Source of the DNA: Glandiceps talaboti
Lineage: Eukaryota; Hemichordata; Enteropneusta; Spengelidae
Length of the DNA: 64,000 bases
Assembly: GCF_964340395.1 (NCBI RefSeq)
Contig: NC_135557.1
Location: forward strand, 26,505,114-26,569,113
Reading direction: 5' to 3'
Under the pieces are notes generated by a model. That model had not been told where the DNA came from and did no database searches. It saw only the letters and a list, made by a program, of their open reading frames with translations. The translations under genes and the position numbers were made by a program. Of this stretch, positions 28,401-41,600 are shown piece after piece (the first letter of the stretch is position 1; every line of letters begins with the position of its first letter).

Positions 28401-31400
28401 TGTATTTTTGGACAATGGGCCTATTTATAAGTACTAATTCTAGCCCCACTGTGCACATCCACACACCCACAGAATTGTAATAACATTTTATTATTGGATC
28501 TGGATCATAAATACATAATTTTATTGACTGTAATACTTAAATAATTAATGACTTAGATTTCCAAGAAATGACACTTTAAACAAATAGTTCCTTTCAGCAT
28601 TATATTATTTAATGACTGTAATACTTTAATAATTAATGACTTAGATTTCCAAGAAATGACACTTTAAACAAATAGTTCCTTTCAGCATTATATTATTTAA
28701 TGACTAATAATTTAATAATTAATGACTTAGATTTCCATGAAATGACACTTTAAACAAATAGTTCCTTTCAGCATTATATTATTTATTGACTGTAATACTT
28801 AAATAATTAATGACTTAGATTTCCAAGAAATGACACTTTAAACAAATAGTTCCTTTCAGCATTATATTATTTAATGACTAATAATTTAATAATTAATGAC
28901 TTAGATTTCCAGGAAAGGACACCCAGTAATCAACTGTAAAATTTGTAATGACTGATAATATAATTTTGTTTTATGGGTTGTAATGATGTAAGTATTTTCA
29001 CTACTTTGAAGGATTCCAAATTAATTATCGTATAGAGCAGGTCAGTGAGTGCAGAGTGACATGCCGTATCCGAGTCTAGATTTAGGTCATTTGAAAAAAA
29101 GAATTATATTGTCAAGTCAAAATTGATTGATTTGTTTATTAAGAATAAAGAGGGAAGGAGGAACGGCCAGTCGGTATGAATGAATGAATGAATGAGTGCA
29201 GTGGTGTCATAATCATGAAATGAGACTGTGTCTCATGTTTGCACTCTCACACTTACAAGTGAACAGAGCCCCCATTTCAGAGAATGGTATGCATGCTTTC
29301 TTTTGTTTTTTATTGTGTAGTTATCTCTATCCTGATGGGCATGATCTCAATCCAGACCTGACCAGTATCCTTCAGAAGCCCTCAGAAGAACATATTCTGG
29401 TATCTCATGAACAGTATGAGTTATATTGTGAAATGGGCACCACATTTCAGCTCTGCAAAATTTGTGCTGAAAATGACAAAGATGTTCGTCTAGAACCATG
29501 TGGTCACTTGTTGTGTACACCATGTCTGACTGCATGGCAGGTAAGTTAGGCAATAAAGGCTGGCTAAGGAGGTTGCTCAAATATTGGATTTACCCCTTTG
29601 GATGGGTAGGGGATGTAGTAGGGTGGGGATGGCAGTGGGGGAGGTGAGGGGTGGTATGCCCATTGAAAAGCTATAATGGTATGTGCCAGCCAAGGGGTTC
29701 CACTCTTACAATTGTTGATGTGGAACTGGGTTTACTGTTTGTATTTGTTTTTGTCTAAAGAGTGATTCTGCAAATGTTGTACATGTACATACCAAAGATT
29801 TGAATCATCAAATGGTAACAAAGGTCTGAAAAGGGATGGGAATTTACTGTTGTTCATGTCTAAAAAGTGGTAGGGATTTTTTCATGCTAGCCACACACCC
29901 TATTGCTTTCCAAGGTGTGTACCCTCCACCTTCCATCCCACAAGGGGATTAGTATCTCCAAGTGTTGTATACATGTATGTGTTTGTTTCCTTTTTGCAAG
30001 ATCCTGTATTTTTTATACATGTCTTGTTTTGTAGCTGGTTGGAAATGAAACTTTCAAAGTTTTGACTTCTTTAGATGCTTTGGTTCTGTAATTTACAAAT
30101 CTTGTGTTTGAATAGCCTCCTTAGAGTAACGTAGGGATTGTTCCTTATATGAGAATAGCCCCTTACTATGACATTGGTTGTTTTGTTTGTTCGGACAGCA
30201 TCTTTAGTTTGATATTGGTGTTTTGTTTGTAATGTCATGTGGGTGAATTGCATGTAAAATTTACAAGGAAATGTGAAAGAAAAGAGTTATGGTTAAATAT
30301 ATAATGATAGGTTGTGTTGTTTGCCATAACAATAGGTTGTGTTGTTTGCCATAACAATAGGTTGTGTTGTTTGCCATAACAATAGGTTGTGTTGTTTGCC
30401 ATAACAATAGGTTGTGTTGTTTGCCATAACAATAGGTTGTGTTGTTTGCCATAACAATAGGTTGTGTTGTTTGCCATAACAATAGGTTGTGTTGTTTGCC
30501 ATGCAAGAACTAGATTTGGGTTGCTTGTGTGTTTTTACCTACCTGAAATGATAGAAAAGTGTACATTCCTGATTGCTGTGCAATTTATATATGGATGCAT
30601 GGCAAGTAAACTAACTCACAGCCTTGGTTAGCTTATTGCAGTGTAAAATGATGTCTTTCACATAAATGCTTAAAACACAGCGGAGGAATTCCCTCTATCT
30701 TTATGAAGTGACCCTGATTATAAAAAGGATATGTTTTTAATAAATACAATAATCCTGACATGTCCAATATAGTCTTTCCTGTCTCTGCAGTGTGACCTTG
30801 ATAGAAGTCAGAGGTCTCCAAACTTTAATCCCTATTGCCAAAACACTCTTGAATAATATACTGTTGTATGGTTTGAGTTGACCACAAGTTGAAGCTCGCC
30901 CTCTATAGGCCACTGCTTGATGATTTGCATTCTATACACAGACTGCTACATATTTTGTGTTTCCTTTTCACTTGCACATTTCATTCCTGCCACTATGTCC
31001 ACTAATTCCATTGCTTTCATTGCTATTCTGTTTTCAGACCCGTATGAACCAAAATAAGGTTGGTAAAAAAATCTTCTTTTGGGAATTTGTTCTTTGTTTT
31101 ACGTCAGGAATTTTAATATGATTTCACTTCCTTGTTTTGATTCACAACATGTTGCTTTGTTAATTTTTAAAAAAGTGCCAAAACAATAATGCTAACAAGT
31201 GGGGAATATGTTGTTTATTGCCTTGCCTATTCTGCAGCTGCATTTCTTGACTGCATAAATTTGCATCTTATTAGCTTCAAGACAAGCAGGGTGATCAAAG
31301 TAATTATTGCCCTCAATGTCAGCTTTAAGTTCTGCCAATGATGTATAAATCCATTGTTTCAAAGAGTCACCTGACTTGTGTGAGGTTGATATAATGCCCT

Positions 31401-32616
31401 AAAAGATGATTGGTGAAATATTTTTTGTAACTTATTGGAATGTGTTTCTCCATTTTTCCTTGTGCCATGCTGTCATTATGTTAATGCAAAATGTAGAATA
31501 ACATTAACTATTAATGTCTCATGGTTTAGAGATTGAATGAGATATACGACATATACAGTGTGTGTTGTATGTAGTATGTTCCAGTTTAAAGAGGTCCCAA
31601 GGTCATTATTTATTAGCATTGACCCAGGTCATTAAATATTGATACTGACCTTGTTATTAGTTTATGTAATTCATGGTAATAAGATGTTGATATTGACCTA
31701 GGTCAGTAATTGACCCAGGTCAATAATGGTAATATTGACCTGAAGATACAATGTATTATGATTTCGATATCATGCTATAGCTAATTTTTTCACCAATTTC
31801 AGGATGCTGATGGCCAAGGATGTCCATTTTGTCGAGCTGAAATCAAAGGCACAGAACCAATTGTTGTAGATCCTTTCAACCCCCACAAAGTGTTAAAATC
31901 ACCCAGTCCTGACAGTAAGAATGGTGAAAATAGGAATAGCACATTTTTTGATGCTGATGATGATGACCATTTTGAGGTGAGTTTTCAGAATGAAAAGTCC
32001 TGAAAAGCCACATTTCCTGTGCTATAGTTAGAATTAACCCATATCAGTTATACCATACATACCTCAAAGGTACAATTCCTGTACTATAGTTAGAAGTCAC
32101 ATTGAGTCAACGATGAGTAGGAAAATACAAGTGACCTAAGGGGCCAGTCACATTGAGTCAAGTATGAGTAGAAAAATACAAGTGACCTAAGGGGCCAGTC
32201 ACATTGAGTCAAATATGAGTAGAAAAATAAAAGTGACCTAAGGGGCCAGTCACACTGAGTCAAATATGAGTAGAAAAATAAAAGTGACCTAATTTGAGCA
32301 GCATAAAACACATGATGTAGATGCACATTGTCATGACAGAGAAATAACCGAGTATAAATTTCATTTTTTTTTTGAACAAGAGCAACCAGGCTTGTGTGTG
32401 ACATCAATAATATGCATTGAACTACTATTCAAGTATTTTTCCTGCACACACAAACAAATAATCGTTCAATTGCTTTATTGAATTCTTCCAGGATACCTTT
32501 GTATGTCAAACATTGTCAGAGAGAGAGGGAGGGAGGGAGGGAGGGAGGGAGGGAGGGAGGGAGGGAGGGAGGGAGGGAGGGAGGGAGGGAGGGAGGGAGG
32601 GAGGGAGGGAGGGAGG

Positions 32617-32689
<73 letters not shown>

Positions 32690-35600
32690 AGAGTGTGAGA
32701 GTGTGAGAGTGTGAGTGAGAGAGAGTATTACATAAATGAGTGTATGCGTGTGTCTTCAAATTTGTTGCTACTTGTGTTCACGACCTATACCTGTCTACTT
32801 CATATGACCCCCTCCATTCACACAATATACATAATTATGTACCTTGCACTATACACTATGGTACATGTTGTAAAGGCCATTCTGAATTATAGGTGACACT
32901 GTATTAACCTTAAAACTGTTGAACTATGGCAGCATGTAGTCCTGTTTAATCTCTGTTAGCCAAACGATAACATATAGCCATAATACATGTACTACCAAGT
33001 GGAATCATAACATAAATGTACAGCCCTATAGGCAGAATTGTAAGATGTTGCCCTATAGTCAGAACCATAACATACAGCCCTATAGGCAGAACTTCAGCCT
33101 TATAGGTTGAACTGTATCATGTAGCCCTAGGCCCTATAGGCTACACCATAACAAACCATATAATACATATTATATACCATATCCTATCTCATTGCGTGAA
33201 AACATTGTAGTCTTATCCCTTTTGGCCCATTATACACTAGTATCAGTCATATCTCTGTAGTCCAACTGACCAAACCCTAACTAGTCCTACAGACCAAACC
33301 CTAACTAGTCCTACAGACCAAACCCTAACTAGTCCTACAGACCAAACCCTAACTAGTCCTACAGACCAAACCCTAACTAGTCCTACAGACCAAACCCTAA
33401 CTAGTAGTCCAACTGACCAAACCCTAACTAGTAGTCCAACTGACCAAACCCTAACTAGTAGTCCAACTGACCAAACCCTAACTAGTCCTACAGACCAAAC
33501 CCTAACTAGTCCTACAGACCAAACCCTAACTAGTCCTACAGACCAAACCCTAACTAGTAGTCCAACTGACCAAACCCTAACTAGTAGTCCAACTGACCAA
33601 ACCCTAACTAGTAGTCCAACTGACCAAACCCTAACTAGTAGTCCAACTGACCAAACCCTAACTAGTAGTCCAACTGACCAAACCCTAACTAGTCCTACAG
33701 ACCAAACCCTAACTAGTCCAACAGACCAAACCCTAACTAGTCCAACTGACCAAACCCTAACTAGTAGTCCAACTGACCAAACCCTAACTAGTAGTCCAAC
33801 TGACCAAACCCTAATGAGTAGTCCAACTGTCCAAACCCTAACTAGTAGTCCAACTGACCAAACCCTAATGAGTAGTCCAACTGACCAAACCCTAACTAGT
33901 AGTCCAACTGACCAAACCCTAACTAGTAATCCAACTGACCAAACCCTAACTAGTAATCCAACTGACCAAACCCTAACTAGTAATCCAACTGACCAAACCC
34001 TATCTAGTAATCCAACTGACCAAACCCTAACTAGTAGTCCAACTGTCCAAACCCTAACTAGTAGTCCAACTGACCAAACCCTATCTAGTAATCCAACTGA
34101 CCAAACCCTAACTAGTAGTCCAACTGACCAAACCCTGAAATAATAAATTAATGTATTTATTGTATGTATTAACACTAGGACCCTTCACAGTGGGCTCCTT
34201 CTCCTACTAGTCCTTCAACACAGCCATCACAACTAAAGGTTAGTTGTCCAACTAACTTACAATATTGTGTTCTGTCATGTATGTACATGTGTTCATTTAT
34301 TGTCAGGTACATTCACGTTCATATACTCAATATCATGTCTGTCCACTACATATTTGTTGGTATACAATTCATGTACATCACACTTAAGACTCACAAACTT
34401 GCTTAAGTGTCACATTACACCATAAGATATCTTGCTGTTATTAAGCAGATCATTCCTTGCGATCACAAAGTTGTTTAGGGAGAGGCAGGAATAGTGCTTG
34501 GGGTAATTGTCATTTTAGGAAGGCCTGTATTTGTATAGCTATATTAATGATGCTATATTAACATTCACATAACTGCTAACATGCAATGTAGTAATACTAA
34601 TAATTCCTATCATCCATTTCCTCATATTACAGTGTAAATCATATATAATGTCATATTGCAATCAGTGTGCCATCATGTATGCAAGTTGTGATCTTAGAGC
34701 TGCACTGTCATAATTGTCATTAATGTTTTACATATGTGTAACTTAAATTAATGCTAAAATCTAAGTGTTGAAAATGGTGTTTTTACCACTGCTTGAAAAC
34801 TGTCATACCAGTGATCATGTGACTACATTTACCAGTGATCATGTGACTACATTTACCAGTGATCATGTGACTTACATTTCATTTTAACACTGCATCAGAT
34901 TTCAAAATAAAGACATTAATAGTATGGTAACTTGAGTTGTATATGGTGTTTTAAATTTGTCATGCTGTATACACACAGCAGGTATCTGCAATCCCTCTCA
35001 CAGCATAAACGTGACTACAACTGATTACTCAGTTCAAAGCAAACACGAGAATCTTTCTAGTAGTCACATTTACACTGTGAGAGGGGTGGGTGGTACATAC
35101 CAACACATTATGGCACTGCTGTAGTCACATTTACACTTTGAGAGGGGTGGTACATACCAACACATTATGGCACTGTTGTAGTCACATTTATACTCTGAGA
35201 GGGGTGGTACATACCAACACATTATGGCACTGCTGTAGTCACATTTACACTGTAAGAGGGGTGGTACATACCAACACATTATGGCACTGCTGTAGTCACA
35301 TTAACACTGTGAGAGGGGTGGTACATACCAACACATTATGGCACTGCTGTAGTCACATTTATACTTTGAGAGGGGTGGTACATACCAACACATTATGGCA
35401 CTGCTGTAGTCACATTTACACTGTGAGAGGGGTGGTACATACCAACACATTATGGCACTGTTGTAGTCACATTTATACTTTGAGAGGGGTGGTACATACC
35501 AACACATTATGGCACTGCTGTAGTCACATTTACACTGTGAGAGGGGTGGTACATACCAACACTTTATGGCACTGCTGTAGTCACATTTACACTGTGAGAG

Positions 35601-38600
35601 GGGTGGTACATACCAACACATTATGGCACTGTTGTAGTCACATTTATACTTTGAGAGGGGTGGTACATACCAACACATTATGGCACTGCTGTAGTCACAT
35701 TTATACTTTGAGAGGGGTGGTACATACACATTATGGCACTGCTGTAGTCACATTTACACTTTGAGAGGGGTGGTACATACCAACACATTATGGCACTGCT
35801 GTAGTCACATTTATACTATGAGAGGGGTGGTACATACACATTATGGCACTGTTGTAGTCACATTTATACTATGAGAGGGGTGGTACATACACATTATTGT
35901 ACTGCTGTTAAAACCTAAGTGTGAACATTGCTTAATGTAGCTCTATGTTATGGTGTGGATAGAAATATATAATTATAAAATTATATGTAGTAAGAGACTA
36001 AGCCTTTGAAGTTAAATTTACAGTTACCAGGTGCAGCAGGAGGGGTATCAAAAAGTAAAGGTGCTAGTAACAGCAAAGATAGGGGGCCTTTACCACCATT
36101 GCCACCACCGAGAAGGCCAACGCCAACATCATCACCTCAGCCTTCCCCTCACAGCTCACCCCAGTTGTTACGGAGAAAACTGCCAGATGTCAATGTCCCC
36201 AGTCCTAAGCTTCCACCAAGAAATCTTGTGAGTCGAGACAGTCAGGAAAACACAGACACAACTCCAGATACAGGTAACAAACTATTGTACTTCTCTATGT
36301 ATCATCACCATGTCTCTTATAAGTGTTAATAAGAAACATTGAACCTAATTCATTCCAGTTAACAGAGACTGTTTTTAAGACACTAGTTTTCTTAGACTGT
36401 ATAACCTTGAATCAAAGTATAGACAAATCAGTTTTGCATCACAAATAAATGAAATAAACCACTTCAATGGTAAATGTAATACCATGCTGTAGAATTCTCA
36501 GTTTATAATAGTACATCTCCAGGACAGTTAATTTGATTTTACAGGACATTTTGGGGGCAAACGTAAGTTAAATATGATAAATCATCAAACCATCTCTGAG
36601 CCATACTGTTACCATCAGTAATTTCAGATACTTTAAACATTGACATTTCTGTTATTGCAAAATCCTATAAATTTTGGGTTTGTAAATGGGTCTGAAGGCC
36701 TACTTGTTTACCTTATTGAGTAAATTTGGTTACAATGGACATGTGTAGTACCACCTATTACAGTGGACATGTATAGTACCACCTATTACAGTGGACATGT
36801 ATAGTACCACCTATTACAGTGGACATGTATAGTACCACCTATTACAGTGGACATGTATAGTACCACCTATTACAGTGGACATGTATAGTACCACCTATTA
36901 CAGTGGACATGTGTAGTACCACCTATTACAGTGGACATGTATAGTACCACCTATTACAGTGGACATGTATAGTACCACCTATTACAGTGGACATGTATAG
37001 TACCACCTATTACAGTGGACATGTATAGTACCACCTATTACAGTGGACATGTGTAGTACCACCTATTACAGTGGACATGTATAGTACCACCTATTACAGT
37101 GGACATGTGTAGTACCACCTATTACAGTGGACATGTGTAGTACCACCTATTACAGTGGACATGTGTAGTACCACCTATTACGTGGACATGTATAGTACCA
37201 CTTATTACAGTGGACATGTATAGTACCACTTATTACAGTGGACATGTATAGTACCACCTATTACAGTGGACATGTATAGTACCACCTATTACAGTGGACA
37301 TGTATAGTACCACCTATTACAGTGGACATGTGTAGTACCACCTATTACAGTGGACATGTGTAGTACCACCTATTACAGTGGACATGTATTGTACCACCTA
37401 TTACAGTGGACATGTACAGTACCACATATTACAGTTGACATGTATAGTACCACCTATTACAGTGGACATGTATAGTACCACCTATTACAGTGGACATGTA
37501 CAGTACCACATATTACAGTGGACATGTACAGTACCACTTACTACAATGGACATGTATAGTACCACCTATTACAGTGGACATGTATAGTACCACCTATTAC
37601 AGTGGACATGTATAGTACCACCTATTACAGTGGACATGTGTAGTACCACCTATTACAATGGACATGTATAGCACCACTTACTGCAGTGGACATGCATAGT
37701 ACCACCTATTACAGTGGACATGTATAGTACCACCTATTACAGTGGACATGTATAGTACCACCTATTACAGTGGACATGTACAGTACCACTTACTACAATG
37801 GACATGTATGTAGTACCACTTAATTTAATGTTTTTCCTTTGTCATGACATTACAATTTGTTAAAGACAAACATTTTCAGGTTTGTTTTGACTTATAAAGC
37901 TCAGAAAGCTTTTCAGTTGTGTTGACTCTTACTCTTAAGAAAGGAATACACAAAACTATTTGTAGACTGAAGAAGTTAGTTGCAATCAGCATCGACAGGT
38001 GAAAGTGAGATTATTAAAGTCTGTAAGCATTCCTGATAGTAGCTAGTTGCACACAATACACTTTATGTTACCAATAAATGATAGTAGCTAGTTGCACATA
38101 ATGCACTTTATGTTACCAGTCAATGCAACTGTTAAACCTTCCATCACAATAATAATGCATGCTTCAACAATAACTACACCAACATACATAAATAAACTCA
38201 TGAAAAAGTAGTTCCAGGTATAGACTTACTCTCTGTCCTGTGGCTATTGCAATGCTATTATTTTACTTAAGCATATCCAAAGTGACTGTTGTTCTGAGTT
38301 TAACAATATTCTGTAATTCAGTTTCTATATGTGTATGTGTATAAATACATGAAATGGTCAGATAATTAGTAAATGATGATGCATTCTCTGTGAACACATA
38401 GGTTAAATTGAATTGTAGACAGTAACAACAAAAGAAGGCTGAGTTAGTCACTATAACAACAGAAGGCTGGGTTAGTTACTATAACAACAGGAGAAGACTG
38501 AGTTAGTCACTATAACAACAGAAGGCTGGGTTAGTTACTATAACAACAGAAGGCTGGGTTAGTTACTATAACAACAGGAGAAGGCTGAGTTAGTCACTAT

Positions 38601-41600
38601 AACAACAGAATGCTGGGTTAGTTACTATAACAACAGAAGGCTGAGTTACTATAACAACAGAAGGCTGGGTTAGTTGCTATAACAGAAGAAAGCTGAGTTA
38701 GTTACTATAACAACAGAAGAAGGCTGAGTTAGTTACTATAACAACAGAAGGCTGGATTAGTCACTATAAGAACAGAAGAAGGCTGAGATAGTTACTATAG
38801 CTGAACTTCACTAGGTAAATTATTTATACCCTGAATTGGGAACTCATACAGTGAGTTATAAATACAGGTACTTGTCCAAACTGATGTAATAGAATGACAA
38901 TTCAGCAAAGCCATGGGACTGAAAGTGCATCTATATCTAGTCTAGTGCGATCTGTGTCATTGAATCTCAACATCTCTCTCTACCATGGGTAGATCTAGAC
39001 TATAGTATATACCAGGTACAGCCCATGGGATTGAAAGTGAGTCTATTCCAGTTTATGAAGCTTTTAATATTTCATAGTCTATACCTGGTACAGCTTCTGG
39101 CACTTTAAATATTTCATTGTACATTTCCTACACCTCATCATTGTAGGTTCAAGACACACGCATTTAATGCCAGAAGATGCCGAATGGAGCACAACAAGTG
39201 GTTGCCAAGTAACGCATGACCTTGTGACATTAGACACTGTCTACGATAAACTGTCGGATGCGACGACGGCAAATCCCAACGGTAGCAGTCAGGGTACGAT
39301 TTCTATTGATCCATTGGAAGGAGAGACTATCAATCCAATTTATGAAGGAAATAAAGTTAATCCAATATATGAAGGGGATAGAATTAATCCGCTGTTTGAA
39401 GGGGATAAGATTAACCCTATCTATGAAGGAGCACCTGCTAGTCCTCTTTACGAACATGTCTCTGATGCATATAGTAATCCACCGCCACCTCGTAGTCAGC
39501 GCTCTACTAACACATCACTAGGTAATGCACGCTTTATTCCTGGGCCAGTATCTTTTACTTTTGTGTTTCTCCTTATTTGAGTGAACTAAATTGCATGCTT
39601 GATTAATGATAATCTTCAATGTAAGTAAGTTTAACCCTTAAAATGCCATGTCTATTGCGATAGTGAAAATACTTGTGTGGTCCTAGCGCCTTCTATGGCC
39701 AGGTAATGTATATACTAGCATAACATTTTCAGGGTTGACCATGAATAATATGTAAATCATATTTATGTGTACTTTAATTATTTGCATTTGTGTGGGTAAC
39801 ATAGATATGACTGTGCATGTCCTGTATGTATACTGTTGATCAATATTAAGTGATGTATTTTTCTAATTTATGGAAGTAGAAATGATTTTCAAATAGTTCT
39901 TTACTTGTGTTACTCTCATGAATTGGTTTCAAAAATGGTTAAGTAATGAGATAAGTTATGCAGATTTGTTTGATTTGTAACATATGATATTGGTATCTTT
40001 ACTAATCTTCCCCTTGGCCAGTAACATATGATATGGGTATCTTTACTAATCTTCCCCTTGGCCAGTAACATATGATATGGGTATCTTTACTAATCTTCCC
40101 CTTGGCCAGTAACATATGACATGGGTATCTTTACTAATCTTCCCCTTGGCCAGTAACATATGATATTGGTATCTTTACTAATCTTCCCCTTGGCCAGTAA
40201 CATATGATATGGGTATCTTTACTAATCTTCCCCTTGGCCAGTAACATATGATATGGGTATCTTTACTAATCTTCCCCTTGGCCAGTAACATATGATATTG
40301 GTATCTTTACTAATCTTCCCCTTGGCCAGTAACATATGATATGGGTATCTTTACTAATCTTCCCCTTGGCCAGTAACATATGATATGGGTATCTTTACTA
40401 ATCTTCCCCTTGGCCAGTAACATATGACATGGGTATCTTTACTAATCTTCCCCTTGGCCAGTAACATATGATATTGGTATCTTTACTAATCTTCCCCTTG
40501 GCCAGTAACATATGATATGGGTATCTTTACTAATCTTCCCCTTGGCCAGTAACATATGATATGGGTATCTTTACTAATCTTCCCCTTGGCCAGTAACATA
40601 TGATATGGGTATCTTTACTAATCTTCCCCTTGGCCAGTAACATATGATATTGGTATCTTTACTAATCTTCCCCTTGGCCAGTAACATATGATATGGGTAT
40701 CTTTACTAGTCTTCCCCTTGGCCAGTAACATATGATATGGGTATCTTTACTAATCTTCCCCTTGGCCAGTAACATATGATATGGGTATCTTTACTAATCT
40801 TCCCCTTGGCCAGTAACATATGATATGGGTATCTTTACTAATCTTCCCCTTGGCCAGTAACATATGATATGGGTATCTTTACTAATCTTCCCCTTGGCCA
40901 GTAACATATGATATGGATATCTTTACTAATCTTCCCCTTGGCCAGTAACATATGATATGGGTATCTTTACTAATCTCCCCCTTGGCCAGTAACATATGAT
41001 ATGGGTATCTTTACTAATCTTCCCCTTGGCCAGTAACATATGATATGGGTATCTTTACTAATCTTCCCCTTGGCCAGTAACATATGATATGGGTATCTTT
41101 ACTAATCTTCCCCTTGGCCAGTAATATATGATATGGGTATCTTTACTAATCTCCCCCTTGGCCAGTAACGTATGATATCTGGCTCAATTATAATGAAATT
41201 TGGAATATATAATCTTTAGGGTAATGGCTAGACCTGATTAGGTTTTGAGCCAGATCTGTTAATGTTTAATTAGAGAAATTTGCATATTAATGAAATCAAC
41301 TAATTAAGTAATATTTTAAGACTGCATACTTCAATTTCAATATAAGTTAGTACATTCGTTAAACATAACAACATACATTTGTCATATAAAATTTGGTGAT
41401 GTGCCTTACAGCGTTAACAAATAATTTGCATAATTAATTATTTTTGGTAATTAAGCTATATCTTAAGAATGCATCCTTCATATTCAACATAATTTAGTAC
41501 ATACGCTAATCATGAGAAAACACATATGTCCTATCAAGTTTGTTGATGTACCTTTCAGTGTTAATGAATAATTTGACAATGCATAATTAATGATTCTTGG

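Noticed and set aside
29196-29320. N-terminal extension of the exon 4 frame ([12 protein letters not shown])
   Set aside because: Intronic sequence before a clear acceptor; no match to CBL.
32475-32759. Gly/Arg/Glu-rich or Ser/Leu/Pro-rich small proteins
   Set aside because: Low-complexity translation of (GGGA)n and (GA)n.
33255-34140. Interstitial telomere because units contain CCCTAA
   Set aside because: The hexamer appears once per 24/27-bp unit and never in tandem, so it is coincidence.
33243-34175. 310-codon minus frame (VRVWSVGLL repeats)
   Set aside because: 24/27-bp array; no start context or homology.
33255-34238. Exon 6 (CCTACTAGTCC) as the source of the neighbouring ACTAGTCC array
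   Set aside because: Only about 9 bases agree, too few to argue common origin.
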